Both the position numbers and the translations under genes were made by a program. Shown one piece after another: positions 16,641 to 23,745 of a stretch of DNA of 26,492 nt. A model generated the notes under the pieces. That model was not told the origin of the DNA. It saw nothing but the letters and a program-made list of their open reading frames with translations, and did no database searches. Position 1 is the first letter of the stretch; each line of letters begins with the position of its first letter. This DNA is from an uncultured Acidimicrobium sp. (lineage in GTDB: Bacteria > Actinomycetota > Acidimicrobiia > Acidimicrobiales > Ilumatobacteraceae): NCBI GenBank assembly GCA_903850275.1, contig CAINLH010000108.1, forward strand, positions 1-26,492, given 5' to 3'.

Positions 16641-16659
16641 CAGCCGAAGTGGGCGGCTG
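16641..16659 (-). terminator. Hairpin between ndk and mreB
   Basis: CAGCCG and CGGCTG form a perfect 6-bp stem with a 7-nt loop, about 20 nt after the ndk stop. No T-run follows, so it is at most a weak terminator, attenuator or RNA-end stabiliser. Confidence 0.3.
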
Positions 16660-16679
16660 CACCAATACGCAGTGCTGGC

Positions 16680-17090
16680 CTATAAATGAGGGAAGAAAAT
16701 ACCAATTTCTCGAGCCGCAGATGCTGCAGAGTCGCTGCCATGTACAAGATTCTCGGTGAACAATGTTCCGTAGTCGCCGCGGATGGTTCCGGGTGCTGCG
16801 GCACGTGGATTGGTTGCGCCCATCATCGAACGAACGATTTCCCATGTGTCTTCTGGGCCTTCGACAACAAGTGCGGCAACTGGGCCACGCGACATGAATG
16901 CAACAAGCTCGGCGTAGAAACCTTTGCCCTTATGTTCTTCGTAGTGGCGCTCAAGAATTGCAGCGTCGAGCGTACGGAGTTCGAGTGCGACGATCTTGAG
17001 ACCTTTCGTCTCAAAACGCGAAAGAATTGCGCCAACGAGTTGACGTTCTACTGCATCAGGCTTCAACAGGACAAGGGTGCGATTGCTCAT
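16680..17090 (-). CDS. ndk: Nucleoside diphosphate kinase
   Basis: 136-residue enzyme that transfers the gamma-phosphate from ATP to other nucleoside diphosphates through a phosphohistidine. The N-terminus MSNRTLVLLKPDAVERQLVG and the active-site NLVHGSDS (His117) are diagnostic, and the length is normal. It starts 2 nt after folC, so the two are co-transcribed, as in other actinobacteria. Confidence 0.97.
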   Translation of the reverse strand: MSNRTLVLLKPDAVERQLVGAILSRFETKGLKIVALELRTLDAAILERHYEEHKGKGFYAELVAFMSRGPVAALVVEGPEDTWEIVRSMMGATNPRAAAPGTIRGDYGTLFTENLVHGSDSAASAAREIGIFFPHL

Positions 17091-17092
17091 GG

Positions 17093-18385
17093 CTACAGGA
17101 TACGGCGCAAGAGCGTTCGCGCACTACCTACTACGTATAACGAGCCCGCAACCAAAACCGCGTCTTCTTCCGTAGCCATATTCAATGCTTTCTCGCAGGC
17201 ATGATCGACGGTGTCGCAGATCACAACTTCGTCACATCCCATTCGACGAGCCACATCCCCAAGTTCGCCTGCGGAAAGCCCGCGAGCGGTTGGTGCCGTA
17301 CAACAAATCACGGCATCAAACTCGTCCACGCGAAGTGCGGAAAGCAACTGCTCCGGGTCTCGTCCTTTCAACGTTCCTACAACGAGAATGCGTTTGCCCT
17401 CCGGGCTGAAATCGTCAAAGAACACTTCCGCACAGACATCGGCCCCCGCTGGGTTGTGTGCGCCGTCAACGATGACGAGCGGCTGCCGACCCAGCACTTC
17501 GAACCTGCCAGGCATCAATACCGAGGCCAAGCCCTCCCGCACTATTTCGATGTTGAGCGCAGCATCAAAAAACTCTTCTACTGCTGCAAGCGCGATCGAA
17601 GCGTTGCTTCCTTGATGTATGCCATGCAGCGGCAAATGTATGTCGCTGTAACTGGCCCGTGAAGTACGGACACTGAGTGAACGCCCGCCTACAGCCAACT
17701 GATTTTCATTAAGTTCGAAATCTTCGCCCCGACGAATCAATTTTGCATGGAGAGACTCGTTCCAGATTGGAAACAGCTCGGGATTCTCGTCACCTATCAC
17801 AAGCGAACTGTTGGCTTTTGAAATACCAACTTTCTCGTGCGCGATGTGCTGAAGCGTTGGGCCCGCAAACTCCATGTGATCGAGCGCAATATTGGTGATT
17901 ACCGCTACGTCGGATTTGACAACGTTTGTGGCATCCCAACGACCGAGCATGCCAACTTCGATTACAGCGACGTCAACGGCGCTGTCTGCAAAGTAACGAA
18001 AGGCTGCGGCAGTCATGATGTCGAAATATGAAGGTCGCACTCCAGCAAGAACTTCGATATCGGCAATAGCGGCTACGCAGTCTGCAAATTCCTGCTGGTC
18101 AATTTGCTCGCCATCGCGAGTGATGCGCTCAGTTAAAGACTCCAAGTGAGGACTTGTATATGTGCCGACCTGCAGGCCGTGCGCCATCAGCAGTTTGGTG
18201 ATGATCTGAGTTGTCGAACCCTTGCCATTGGTGCCGGTCACGTGGATAACCGGATAGTTCAGTTGTGGATTGGCCATCAAATCCATGAACCTGGAAATGT
18301 TGTCGAGTGAAGGCGACTCGACCCTTCCAGTCTTTTCGTAACTGGCATGTTCGTCGAGATAGCGAAGCGCCTCCTCGTAATTCAT
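17093..18385 (-). CDS. folC: Folylpolyglutamate / dihydrofolate synthase
   Basis: 430-residue Mur-ligase-fold enzyme adding glutamate to dihydropteroate and folates. The ATP loop VIHVTGTNGKGSTTQ is at about 46-60, followed by YTSPHLESLTERI, and the conserved central VAVIEVGMLGRWDATNVV and TNIALDHMEFAGPT. The C-terminal domain has VIVDGAHNPAGAD. Near 18386 there is no clear Shine-Dalgarno; the 17-nt gap to clpX implies co-transcription. In many actinobacteria valS lies between clpX and folC; here it does not. Confidence 0.95.
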   Translation of the reverse strand: MNYEEALRYLDEHASYEKTGRVESPSLDNISRFMDLMANPQLNYPVIHVTGTNGKGSTTQIITKLLMAHGLQVGTYTSPHLESLTERITRDGEQIDQQEFADCVAAIADIEVLAGVRPSYFDIMTAAAFRYFADSAVDVAVIEVGMLGRWDATNVVKSDVAVITNIALDHMEFAGPTLQHIAHEKVGISKANSSLVIGDENPELFPIWNESLHAKLIRRGEDFELNENQLAVGGRSLSVRTSRASYSDIHLPLHGIHQGSNASIALAAVEEFFDAALNIEIVREGLASVLMPGRFEVLGRQPLVIVDGAHNPAGADVCAEVFFDDFSPEGKRILVVGTLKGRDPEQLLSALRVDEFDAVICCTAPTARGLSAGELGDVARRMGCDEVVICDTVDHACEKALNMATEEDAVLVAGSLYVVGSARTLLRRIL

Positions 18386-18402
18386 GTGAACGAGGCTACG
18401 GG

Positions 18403-19680
18403 TTATGAGGCAGCGCGACGCTGGCGAGCTACACGAGCCGTACGAGGCACCAACGTTGGGCTGGCCTTTTCGACTACGGCGTCAACATCGACAACCACGC
18501 GCTCGATATCAGTGCGTCCTGGCAACTCGTACATGGTGTTGAGCAGAACTTCCTCGAGAATCGCGCGCAACCCACGAGCGCCAGTGCCACGAGTGAGTGC
18601 CTGATCGGCAATTGCATCAAGCGCAGCAGGCGTTACTTCAAGCTCGACATCTTCAAACTCGAAGAACTTTTGGTACTGCTTCAACAAGGCGTTCTTAGGT
18701 TCCGTCAAGATTTGAATCAATGCCTCTTTATCCAGGCTGTGCACGGCGCCGATCATCGGCAATCGGCCTACGAATTCAGGAATCATTCCAAACTTCAACA
18801 AGTCCTCTGGCAACACTTGCGCAAAAAGTTGGCCTGGGTCTTTGTCTTTCTTCGACCGAACATCGGAATGGAACCCAATGCCTTTGTGCCCAATGCGCTG
18901 CTCGATGATCTGATCGAGGCCTGCAAACGCTCCACCAACAATGAACAACACGTTGGTTGTATCAATCTGTATGAATTCCTGGTGTGGGTGCTTACGTCCA
19001 CCCTGTGGTGGAACGGAGGCAACGGTGCCTTCAAGAATCTTGAGTAGTGCTTGCTGCACTCCCTCACCCGAAACGTCACGTGTTATCGACGGGTTCTCGC
19101 TCTTACGCGCAACCTTGTCGATTTCATCGATGTAGACAATTCCGGACTCGGCTCGCTTTACGTCAAAGTCGGCAGCCTGGAGCAATTTCAACAAGATATT
19201 TTCGACGTCTTCGCCTACGTATCCAGCTTCAGTCAACGCTGTTGCATCTGCAATCGCGAATGGAACATTGAGCAGTCTTGCAAGCGTCTGCGCCATATGC
19301 GTTTTGCCACAACCGGTAGGGCCGAGCAACAAAATGTTGCTCTTTTGCAGTTCCACTTCGTCGCGCTGCTTGGTGTTTGCCGACTGATGGCTAATTCGAC
19401 GGTAGTGATTGAAGACTGCAACGGCGAGAACTTTCTTTGCCTGATCTTGTCCGACGACATATTCGTCAAGAAATGCGCGAATGTCCCGCGGGATTGGAAG
19501 CGCCCCCATGCCAACTTCTGCTGCTTGTGCAAATTCCTCATCGATGATTTCGTTGCACAACTCGATGCACTCATCGCAGATATAAACACCAGGGCCGGCA
19601 ATCAGTTTCTTCACTGCCTTTTGCGATTTACCGCAAAAGGAACATTTGACCAGCTCGGCGCTATCTCCGAATTTTGCCAT
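18403..19680 (-). CDS. clpX: ATP-dependent Clp protease ATP-binding subunit ClpX
   Basis: 425-residue AAA+ unfoldase feeding tagged or damaged proteins into ClpP. The N-terminal zinc-binding domain has CSFC (13-16) and CDEC (35-38). Walker A GPTGCGKT is at 120-127, Walker B IVYIDEID near 180, the RKSENPSITRDVSGEGVQQALL block follows, and the IGF-like ClpP-docking loop is probably the HKGIGFHSD segment. It starts 2 nt after clpP, forming clpP-clpX. Confidence 0.98.
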   Translation of the reverse strand: MAKFGDSAELVKCSFCGKSQKAVKKLIAGPGVYICDECIELCNEIIDEEFAQAAEVGMGALPIPRDIRAFLDEYVVGQDQAKKVLAVAVFNHYRRISHQSANTKQRDEVELQKSNILLLGPTGCGKTHMAQTLARLLNVPFAIADATALTEAGYVGEDVENILLKLLQAADFDVKRAESGIVYIDEIDKVARKSENPSITRDVSGEGVQQALLKILEGTVASVPPQGGRKHPHQEFIQIDTTNVLFIVGGAFAGLDQIIEQRIGHKGIGFHSDVRSKKDKDPGQLFAQVLPEDLLKFGMIPEFVGRLPMIGAVHSLDKEALIQILTEPKNALLKQYQKFFEFEDVELEVTPAALDAIADQALTRGTGARGLRAILEEVLLNTMYELPGRTDIERVVVDVDAVVEKASPTLVPRTARVARQRRAAS

Positions 19681-19682
19681 GG

Positions 19683-20318
19683 TCAGCGAATTGGGCCAGA
19701 GCGGTCGGTCATCGAACGCTCGGTAATGATTTCGTCAATCACTCCGTATTCGAGGGCTGCTGCTGCTTCCAATGTGAAATCGCGATCGGTATCTGCGTGC
19801 ACTCGCTCGACAGTTTGGCCGGTGTGCTTCGACAAAATGCCTTCGAGCAATTCGCGCATTCGCAAAATCTCGCGTGCAGCAATCTCGAGGTCGGTTACTT
19901 GCGAATAGCCAACTTGGCCATATGGCTGATGCAGCAGCACTCGCGCGTGAGGGAGCGCCAAACGCTTGCCCTTGGTGCCGGCTGCCAATAACACTGCTGC
20001 TGCCGAAGCGGCCTGGCCTAGGCAAATGGTTGCAATATCGTTCTTAATGAACTGCATCGTGTCGTAGATCGCGAAGAGCGCCGTGATATCGCCACCGGGG
20101 CTATTGATATAGATGTTGATGTCCTTGTCAGGGTTTTCGCTTTCAAGGTGAATCAACTGAGCGCAAATGAGATTGGCAATGGTGTCGTCAATGGGCGTGC
20201 CCAAGAAAATGATGTTCTCTTTCAACAAGCGGCTGTACAAGTCGGATACGCGCTCGCCACGGCTTGTCTGCTCGGTGACATTTGGAACGTAATAGTTCCT
20301 AGAAATGTTTGGGCTCAT
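19683..20318 (-). CDS. clpP: ATP-dependent Clp protease proteolytic subunit (ClpP2-like)
   Basis: 211-residue serine protease subunit forming the tetradecameric ClpP chamber. The catalytic Ser is in GQAAS (Ser105), His130 is in LLHQPYG, and the Asp is probably D180 in DTDRDFTL. GQAASAAAVLLAAGTKGKRL resembles actinobacterial ClpP2 rather than ClpP1 (GMAAS). Only one clpP is present at this locus. The start is the ATG at 20318 with AAGGAG 9 nt upstream; the longer TTG reading frame from 20348 is not supported. It precedes clpX by 2 nt and follows tig by 56 nt. Confidence 0.97.
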   Translation of the reverse strand: MSPNISRNYYVPNVTEQTSRGERVSDLYSRLLKENIIFLGTPIDDTIANLICAQLIHLESENPDKDINIYINSPGGDITALFAIYDTMQFIKNDIATICLGQAASAAAVLLAAGTKGKRLALPHARVLLHQPYGQVGYSQVTDLEIAAREILRMRELLEGILSKHTGQTVERVHADTDRDFTLEAAAALEYGVIDEIITERSMTDRSGPIR

Positions 20319-20327
20319 ACTCGCCGT

Positions 20328-20333
20328 CTCCTT
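20328..20333 (-). promoter_or_regulatory. Shine-Dalgarno deciding the clpP start
   Basis: AAGGAG on the minus strand, 9 nt before the ATG at 20318. It lies inside the frame that would start from the upstream TTG at 20348, and so settles the shorter start. Confidence 0.75.
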
Positions 20334-20374
20334 GGGGTAAGGGTTCAACTCAAGATAGTAGTTGTGGCTACCCG

Positions 20375-21718
20375 TTATTCGGCGTCATCTCCGTTTGACC
20401 CATCTTCCTCGCCAAATAGCGTGTCGGCGCTAATGGCATTTCCGTCTGGGTCGACGAGGGTGGAATTGCGCAGCAGCCAGTCGACTGCTTTGGATTTTCG
20501 AATTTGGGCAACCAACTCGCCAAGCGCATCGTTCTGCTCGTAGACCTTGCGAACTTGTGCAACCTTGCGTCCTGCCTGAGTAGCAATGCGATTGAGCTCA
20601 TTATCTACTTCATCGTCGTCTGCCGAAATGTTCTGAGCCTCGGCAACTGCGCGAAGTGCTAGATCTACTTTCACTGCCTTGACCGACTCGCCGCGCATTG
20701 ATTCGATAAACGCCTCGGTGCTTTGACCTGTGGCCGAAAGCCATTGATCAATTTGGATGCCTTGTGCTTGAAACTGCTCGACCGTGTTACGCACGCGTGC
20801 CTGCAAATCGCTACCTACCATCGACTCGGGGGCATCGATCGTGACCAACTCGGCGAGGGCTGCGGTCGTTCGCTCGACGAACACGCCTCGAGTCTGATTG
20901 AGCTTCATGTTTTCCAAGCGCTCGCGGAGCGAATTCTTCCATGCTTCCTGCGTGTCGAATTCGGCGACGTGTTCGGAAACCCATTCGTCGGTGAGCTCTT
21001 GCAGCACCATCTCTTGAACCTTCTTGACAATCACTGTCATTTCGGCGACATCGGTCGTTCCGTTTGGTGCCTCCGAATACTCAACTTTGGTACCAACCTC
21101 GGCACCAATCAACATGTCATCAAATTTTGGCGAGACCCACTTCTTGCCAACTTCGTACAACCAATCCTCAACGTTGAGGCCTGGCACAGGGTTGCCTTCG
21201 CGTGTACCGCTGAGATCGAGAGTGACATGATCACCAAGAGCTATTGCGCGGCTCACGTCGGTGAGAGTGCCGTGCCTTGCGCGCTCGGAGTTCATCGCGT
21301 CAGAAACTTCGGTCTCGCTTACAACGAGTGCCGGAAGTTCAATTCGTAATCCGTTGTAGCCAGGAACGGTGATGACTGGTCGAGTTTCGCAGGTTGCGTC
21401 GAAACCGACAACACCCTCTTCTTCGCCCTTCGTCACTTCAATCTGCGGAGTGGCGATGAGGTCTACGTTGTGTTCGCGAACTGCTAGCGACAGATATTCA
21501 GGGATGGCGTCTTGGATGGCTTGCGAGCGTGCTGCGCCAATACCAATCTGAGCCTCGAGCAATTTGCGAGGTGCCTTGCCCTGGCGGAAGCCCGGTATGC
21601 GCACTTCTTTCGCGATTTTGCGGAATGCCTGGTCGATATTTTTATCGAATTCGACCTCGTCCACTTCTACTGACAGTTTGACTTTGTTGCCCTCGAGGGT
21701 CTCAATGATGCTTTTCAC
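20375..21718 (-). CDS. tig: Trigger factor
   Basis: 447-residue ribosome-bound chaperone with prolyl isomerase activity. The ribosome-binding domain carries the signature GFRQGKAP (43-50), the central FKBP-like domain follows (about 150-235), and the rest is the C-terminal chaperone domain ending in an acidic tail (EEDGSNGDDAE). The start is the GTG at 21718, giving MKSIIETLEGNKVKLSVEVD, the usual N-terminus. The frame stays open 26 codons further upstream, but that part is not family-like. No Shine-Dalgarno precedes the GTG; a TACACT -10 lies 9 nt away, so the mRNA is probably leaderless. It heads tig-clpP-clpX. Confidence 0.95.
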   Translation of the reverse strand: MKSIIETLEGNKVKLSVEVDEVEFDKNIDQAFRKIAKEVRIPGFRQGKAPRKLLEAQIGIGAARSQAIQDAIPEYLSLAVREHNVDLIATPQIEVTKGEEEGVVGFDATCETRPVITVPGYNGLRIELPALVVSETEVSDAMNSERARHGTLTDVSRAIALGDHVTLDLSGTREGNPVPGLNVEDWLYEVGKKWVSPKFDDMLIGAEVGTKVEYSEAPNGTTDVAEMTVIVKKVQEMVLQELTDEWVSEHVAEFDTQEAWKNSLRERLENMKLNQTRGVFVERTTAALAELVTIDAPESMVGSDLQARVRNTVEQFQAQGIQIDQWLSATGQSTEAFIESMRGESVKAVKVDLALRAVAEAQNISADDDEVDNELNRIATQAGRKVAQVRKVYEQNDALGELVAQIRKSKAVDWLLRNSTLVDPDGNAISADTLFGEEDGSNGDDAE

Positions 21719-21727
21719 AGGGCGCAA

Positions 21728-21733
21728 AGTGTA
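21728..21733 (-). promoter_or_regulatory. Probable -10 of tig
   Basis: TACACT on the minus strand ends 9 nt before the GTG at 21718. It predicts a start of transcription 0-4 nt before that GTG, i.e. a leaderless tig mRNA. It overlaps the -10 of the divergent small gene. No clear -35. Confidence 0.4.
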
Positions 21734-21737
21734 CCCT
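21732..21737 (+). promoter_or_regulatory. Possible -10 of the small SH3-like gene
   Basis: TACCCT on the plus strand lies 8 nt before the GTG at 21746. It would give a leaderless mRNA and overlaps the tig -10 on the other strand. Confidence 0.3.
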
Positions 21738-21745
21738 TTGCTTTC

Positions 21746-22018
21746 GTGACAGCCTCGTGGAAACCTCATGCATTGGCATCCCCCCATGCCGACCAAATCA
21801 GCCTGCGCGCGGGCGACACCGTTGTGACCACCGCCGAGATTCAGGGCGTGGCCGTTGGTTCTGAGGGAAAAGTGATCTTGGCAAATGGTTTCAATTGGCT
21901 TCGCTACCGCGTGCGGTTTGCTGATGGCACCGAAGTGGGCGATCTTGACCAGCGCAATATTGCTCCCGTCGGCAAGACCGCCAAACGTCTTGCCCGCGCC
22001 AACAAGCGCAAGTCATAA
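21746..22018 (+). CDS. Small SH3/KOW-like hypothetical protein
   Basis: 90-residue protein not recognised by name. Residues about 19-80 read as a small beta barrel: GDTVVTTAEIQGVAVGSEGK is followed by WLRYRVRFADGTEVGDLDQRNI, with the Gly-Val / RYRVRF-DG pattern seen in SH3-like or KOW-type nucleic-acid-binding domains. The tail is basic (KTAKRLARANKRKS), which would suit RNA or DNA contact. The GTG at 21746 is the only start that keeps the whole frame; a TTG at 21773 is possible. It is divergent from tig (27-nt gap) and precedes the aminotransferase by 17 nt. Function unknown. Confidence 0.65.
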   Translation: MTASWKPHALASPHADQISLRAGDTVVTTAEIQGVAVGSEGKVILANGFNWLRYRVRFADGTEVGDLDQRNIAPVGKTAKRLARANKRKS

Positions 22019-22035
22019 TCGAACCCGCTTCGTCC

Positions 22036-23211
22036 ATGTCATCTTCGGTCGACATCCAACACCGCTTCCCCGGTTTGAACGGAGGTTGGGCTCGATTTGA
22101 CGGCCCAGCCGGAACCCAAATGGTCGATTCCGCACATCGTGCGATGACCGAATTTGCTAGCAGTGGCATCAACGCCAACACGGGTGGATACTTCGCCGCA
22201 GCAAACGAATGCGATGCGTTACTTGAACGCACACGCGGAGTGCTTGGCACTTTATTCGGCGCCAATCCAGAAGGCATTTGCTTGGGCGCAAATATGACCA
22301 CAATGACCATGGCCTTGACGCGTGCCATTGCGCGAACACTTAAGCCTGGAGACCGAGTCGTCGGCACCAAGCTCGATCACGACGCAAATGTTTCCCCTTG
22401 GAGAATTGCCTGCGAATTATCTGGTGCAGAACACGTACTTGCCCCATTCAACACCAGTACTTTCGAACTTGATACCGATGCAATGATTGCGCTCATCACG
22501 CCCAATACCAAGTGGGTTGCAATCACTGGCGCCTCAAACTTGTTGGGTACTGCACCAAATCTCAAACCAATCATCGATGCAGCGCACAACGTAGGCGCTC
22601 GTGTTTTTGTAGACGCAGTGCACCTCGCAGTGCACCGTCAAATTGATATTGGGCAGATTGGCTGCGACGTTCTCGCAACTTCTCCCTATAAGTGGTACGG
22701 CCCGCATGCGGGTGTTCGGTGTGTAGAGCCAGAATTACTCAATTCGCTGCCCGTTGCAAAAGTACGTCCTGCCAAAAACATCGGCCCGAGTCGTTTCGAG
22801 ACAGGAACACCCAACTTTGAAGGTATTGCAGCGGTGGAAGCCGCCGCGCGCTTTCTTATTGAAGAAGACATGAACAAAGTGGAGTCTTACGAAAACGGTA
22901 TTTTTCTGCCGTTACTCAATGGTTTGCAAAACATCGACGGAGTCAAAGTGTGGGGACGACCAACACTCGAAGGTCGTGTTCCAACAGTTTCGTTTACGAT
23001 TCAAGGCCACCGCCCCGATCACGTCGCCCAAGTGCTCGCACAGGCTCGAATTGCCGTGTGGTCTGGAAGTTCGTACGCCGTGGAAGCCGTCGATCAATTG
23101 GGCCTCACCGAATCGGGAGGCGTGGTTCGCGCGGGAGTCACCCGCTACGTATCTGCAAACGATGTTGATCGACTGCTTGAAGTAGTCACGTCGCTCGCGT
23201 CCAATCGTTAG
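22036..23211 (+). CDS. Class V aminotransferase-fold protein (VC1184 subfamily)
   Basis: 391-residue PLP-dependent enzyme of fold type I, resembling the cysteine-desulfurase-like VC1184 group. The opening FPGLNGGWARFDGPAGTQM, then NANTGGYFAA, LGANMTTMTMAL, KLDHDANVSPWRI, PLP-facing Asp193 in VFVDAVHLAVH, and the Schiff-base lysine K219 in SPYKWYGPHAG are characteristic. Five cysteines are present (59, 82, 126, 210, 229), none in the C-terminal domain where NifS/SufS enzymes have their persulfide Cys; VWSGSSYAVEA occupies that area. It is therefore probably not a true desulfurase; an epimerase, lyase or kynureninase-like role is possible. No Shine-Dalgarno. No suf or isc genes are next to it. 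Confidence 0.87.
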   Translation: MSSSVDIQHRFPGLNGGWARFDGPAGTQMVDSAHRAMTEFASSGINANTGGYFAAANECDALLERTRGVLGTLFGANPEGICLGANMTTMTMALTRAIARTLKPGDRVVGTKLDHDANVSPWRIACELSGAEHVLAPFNTSTFELDTDAMIALITPNTKWVAITGASNLLGTAPNLKPIIDAAHNVGARVFVDAVHLAVHRQIDIGQIGCDVLATSPYKWYGPHAGVRCVEPELLNSLPVAKVRPAKNIGPSRFETGTPNFEGIAAVEAAARFLIEEDMNKVESYENGIFLPLLNGLQNIDGVKVWGRPTLEGRVPTVSFTIQGHRPDHVAQVLAQARIAVWSGSSYAVEAVDQLGLTESGGVVRAGVTRYVSANDVDRLLEVVTSLASNR

Positions 23212-23236
23212 ATCATCTCGCTAGGCTGTTGCAGTC

Positions 23237-23309
23237 CGGGGAGTGGCGCAGTTGGTAGCGTGCCTGGTTTGGGACCAGGAGGCCGGGGGTTCAAGTCCCC
23301 CCTCCCCGA
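23237..23309 (+). tRNA. tRNA-Pro (anticodon TGG)
   Basis: A full cloverleaf can be drawn. Acceptor CGGGGAG pairs with CTCCCCG; the D-arm contains AGTTGGTA; the anticodon stem is CCTGG/CCAGG around loop TTTGGGA, with TGG at 23270-23272; the T stem is GGGGG/CCCCC with loop TTCAAGT. Discriminator base is A. CCA is not encoded. It lies 25 nt after the aminotransferase gene and 28 nt before the PPOX gene, all on one strand. TAGGCT at 23222-23227 could be its -10. Confidence 0.95.
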
Positions 23310-23337
23310 CAACTTTCTACCGAAATTTAAGGCTTTC

Positions 23338-23733
23338 ATGAACCACCCGATTGCGTCCGCAAAATATGTGTCGTTCGTGTCATACCGCCGTGATGGCACC
23401 CCTGTCGCAACCCCCGTCTGGATCGCCCCGTTGGGAAACGATTTTGGATTCACCATTGATAATGCGTCCGGCAAAGCCAAACGACTTGCGCACACCAATC
23501 GTGCAACCATTCAGCAATGCGACGTGAAGGGAAAAGTTGCAGAAGGAACGCCTGTGTATCTCTGCACCGCACGAGTTGTGCTTAATGGCGATGCCGAAAT
23601 TGTGCGCGACGCAGTCGCTAATAAATACGGGGTCACCTACAAAGTCTTTTCAATCTATTTATGGTTCACCGAACGTTTCGGAAAGAAGAAACACCAGCCA
23701 GAGACGGCAGTGATTGTCTCATTGGCTTCCTAG
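23338..23733 (+). CDS. PPOX-class F420/flavin-dependent protein (Rv2061-like)
   Basis: 131-residue split-barrel protein of the pyridoxamine-phosphate-oxidase-like fold. KYVSFVSYRRDGTPVATPVW and the following SGKAKRLAHTNRATIQQCDVKG match the PPOX class attributed to F420-dependent enzymes of the Rv2061 type, which are abundant in actinobacteria. Such small proteins reduce or bind unknown substrates, and cofactor choice (F420, FMN) is not readable from the sequence. The start is the ATG at 23338 with AAGG 5 nt upstream; a longer frame from 23260 would read through the tRNA and is rejected. It is convergent with the ammonia-lyase gene, only 12 nt between stops. Confidence 0.87.
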   Translation: MNHPIASAKYVSFVSYRRDGTPVATPVWIAPLGNDFGFTIDNASGKAKRLAHTNRATIQQCDVKGKVAEGTPVYLCTARVVLNGDAEIVRDAVANKYGVTYKVFSIYLWFTERFGKKKHQPETAVIVSLAS

Positions 23734-23745
23734 CCTTCGCTGCGA

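Noticed and set aside
19051..19908. 285-codon plus-strand open frame opposite clpX and clpP
   Set aside because: It lies antisense to two firmly identified genes, is rich in Cys, Phe and Arg with no family motif, and has no ribosome-binding site. It is a frame shadow.
21719..21796. 26-codon N-terminal extension of trigger factor
   Set aside because: The extra residues (several Cys, Met and Gly) are unlike any trigger factor, and the family N-terminus begins exactly at the GTG at 21718.
23260..23337. Longer start of the PPOX gene
   Set aside because: It would translate half of the tRNA-Pro gene; the ATG at 23338 has AAGG 5 nt upstream and gives the normal length.
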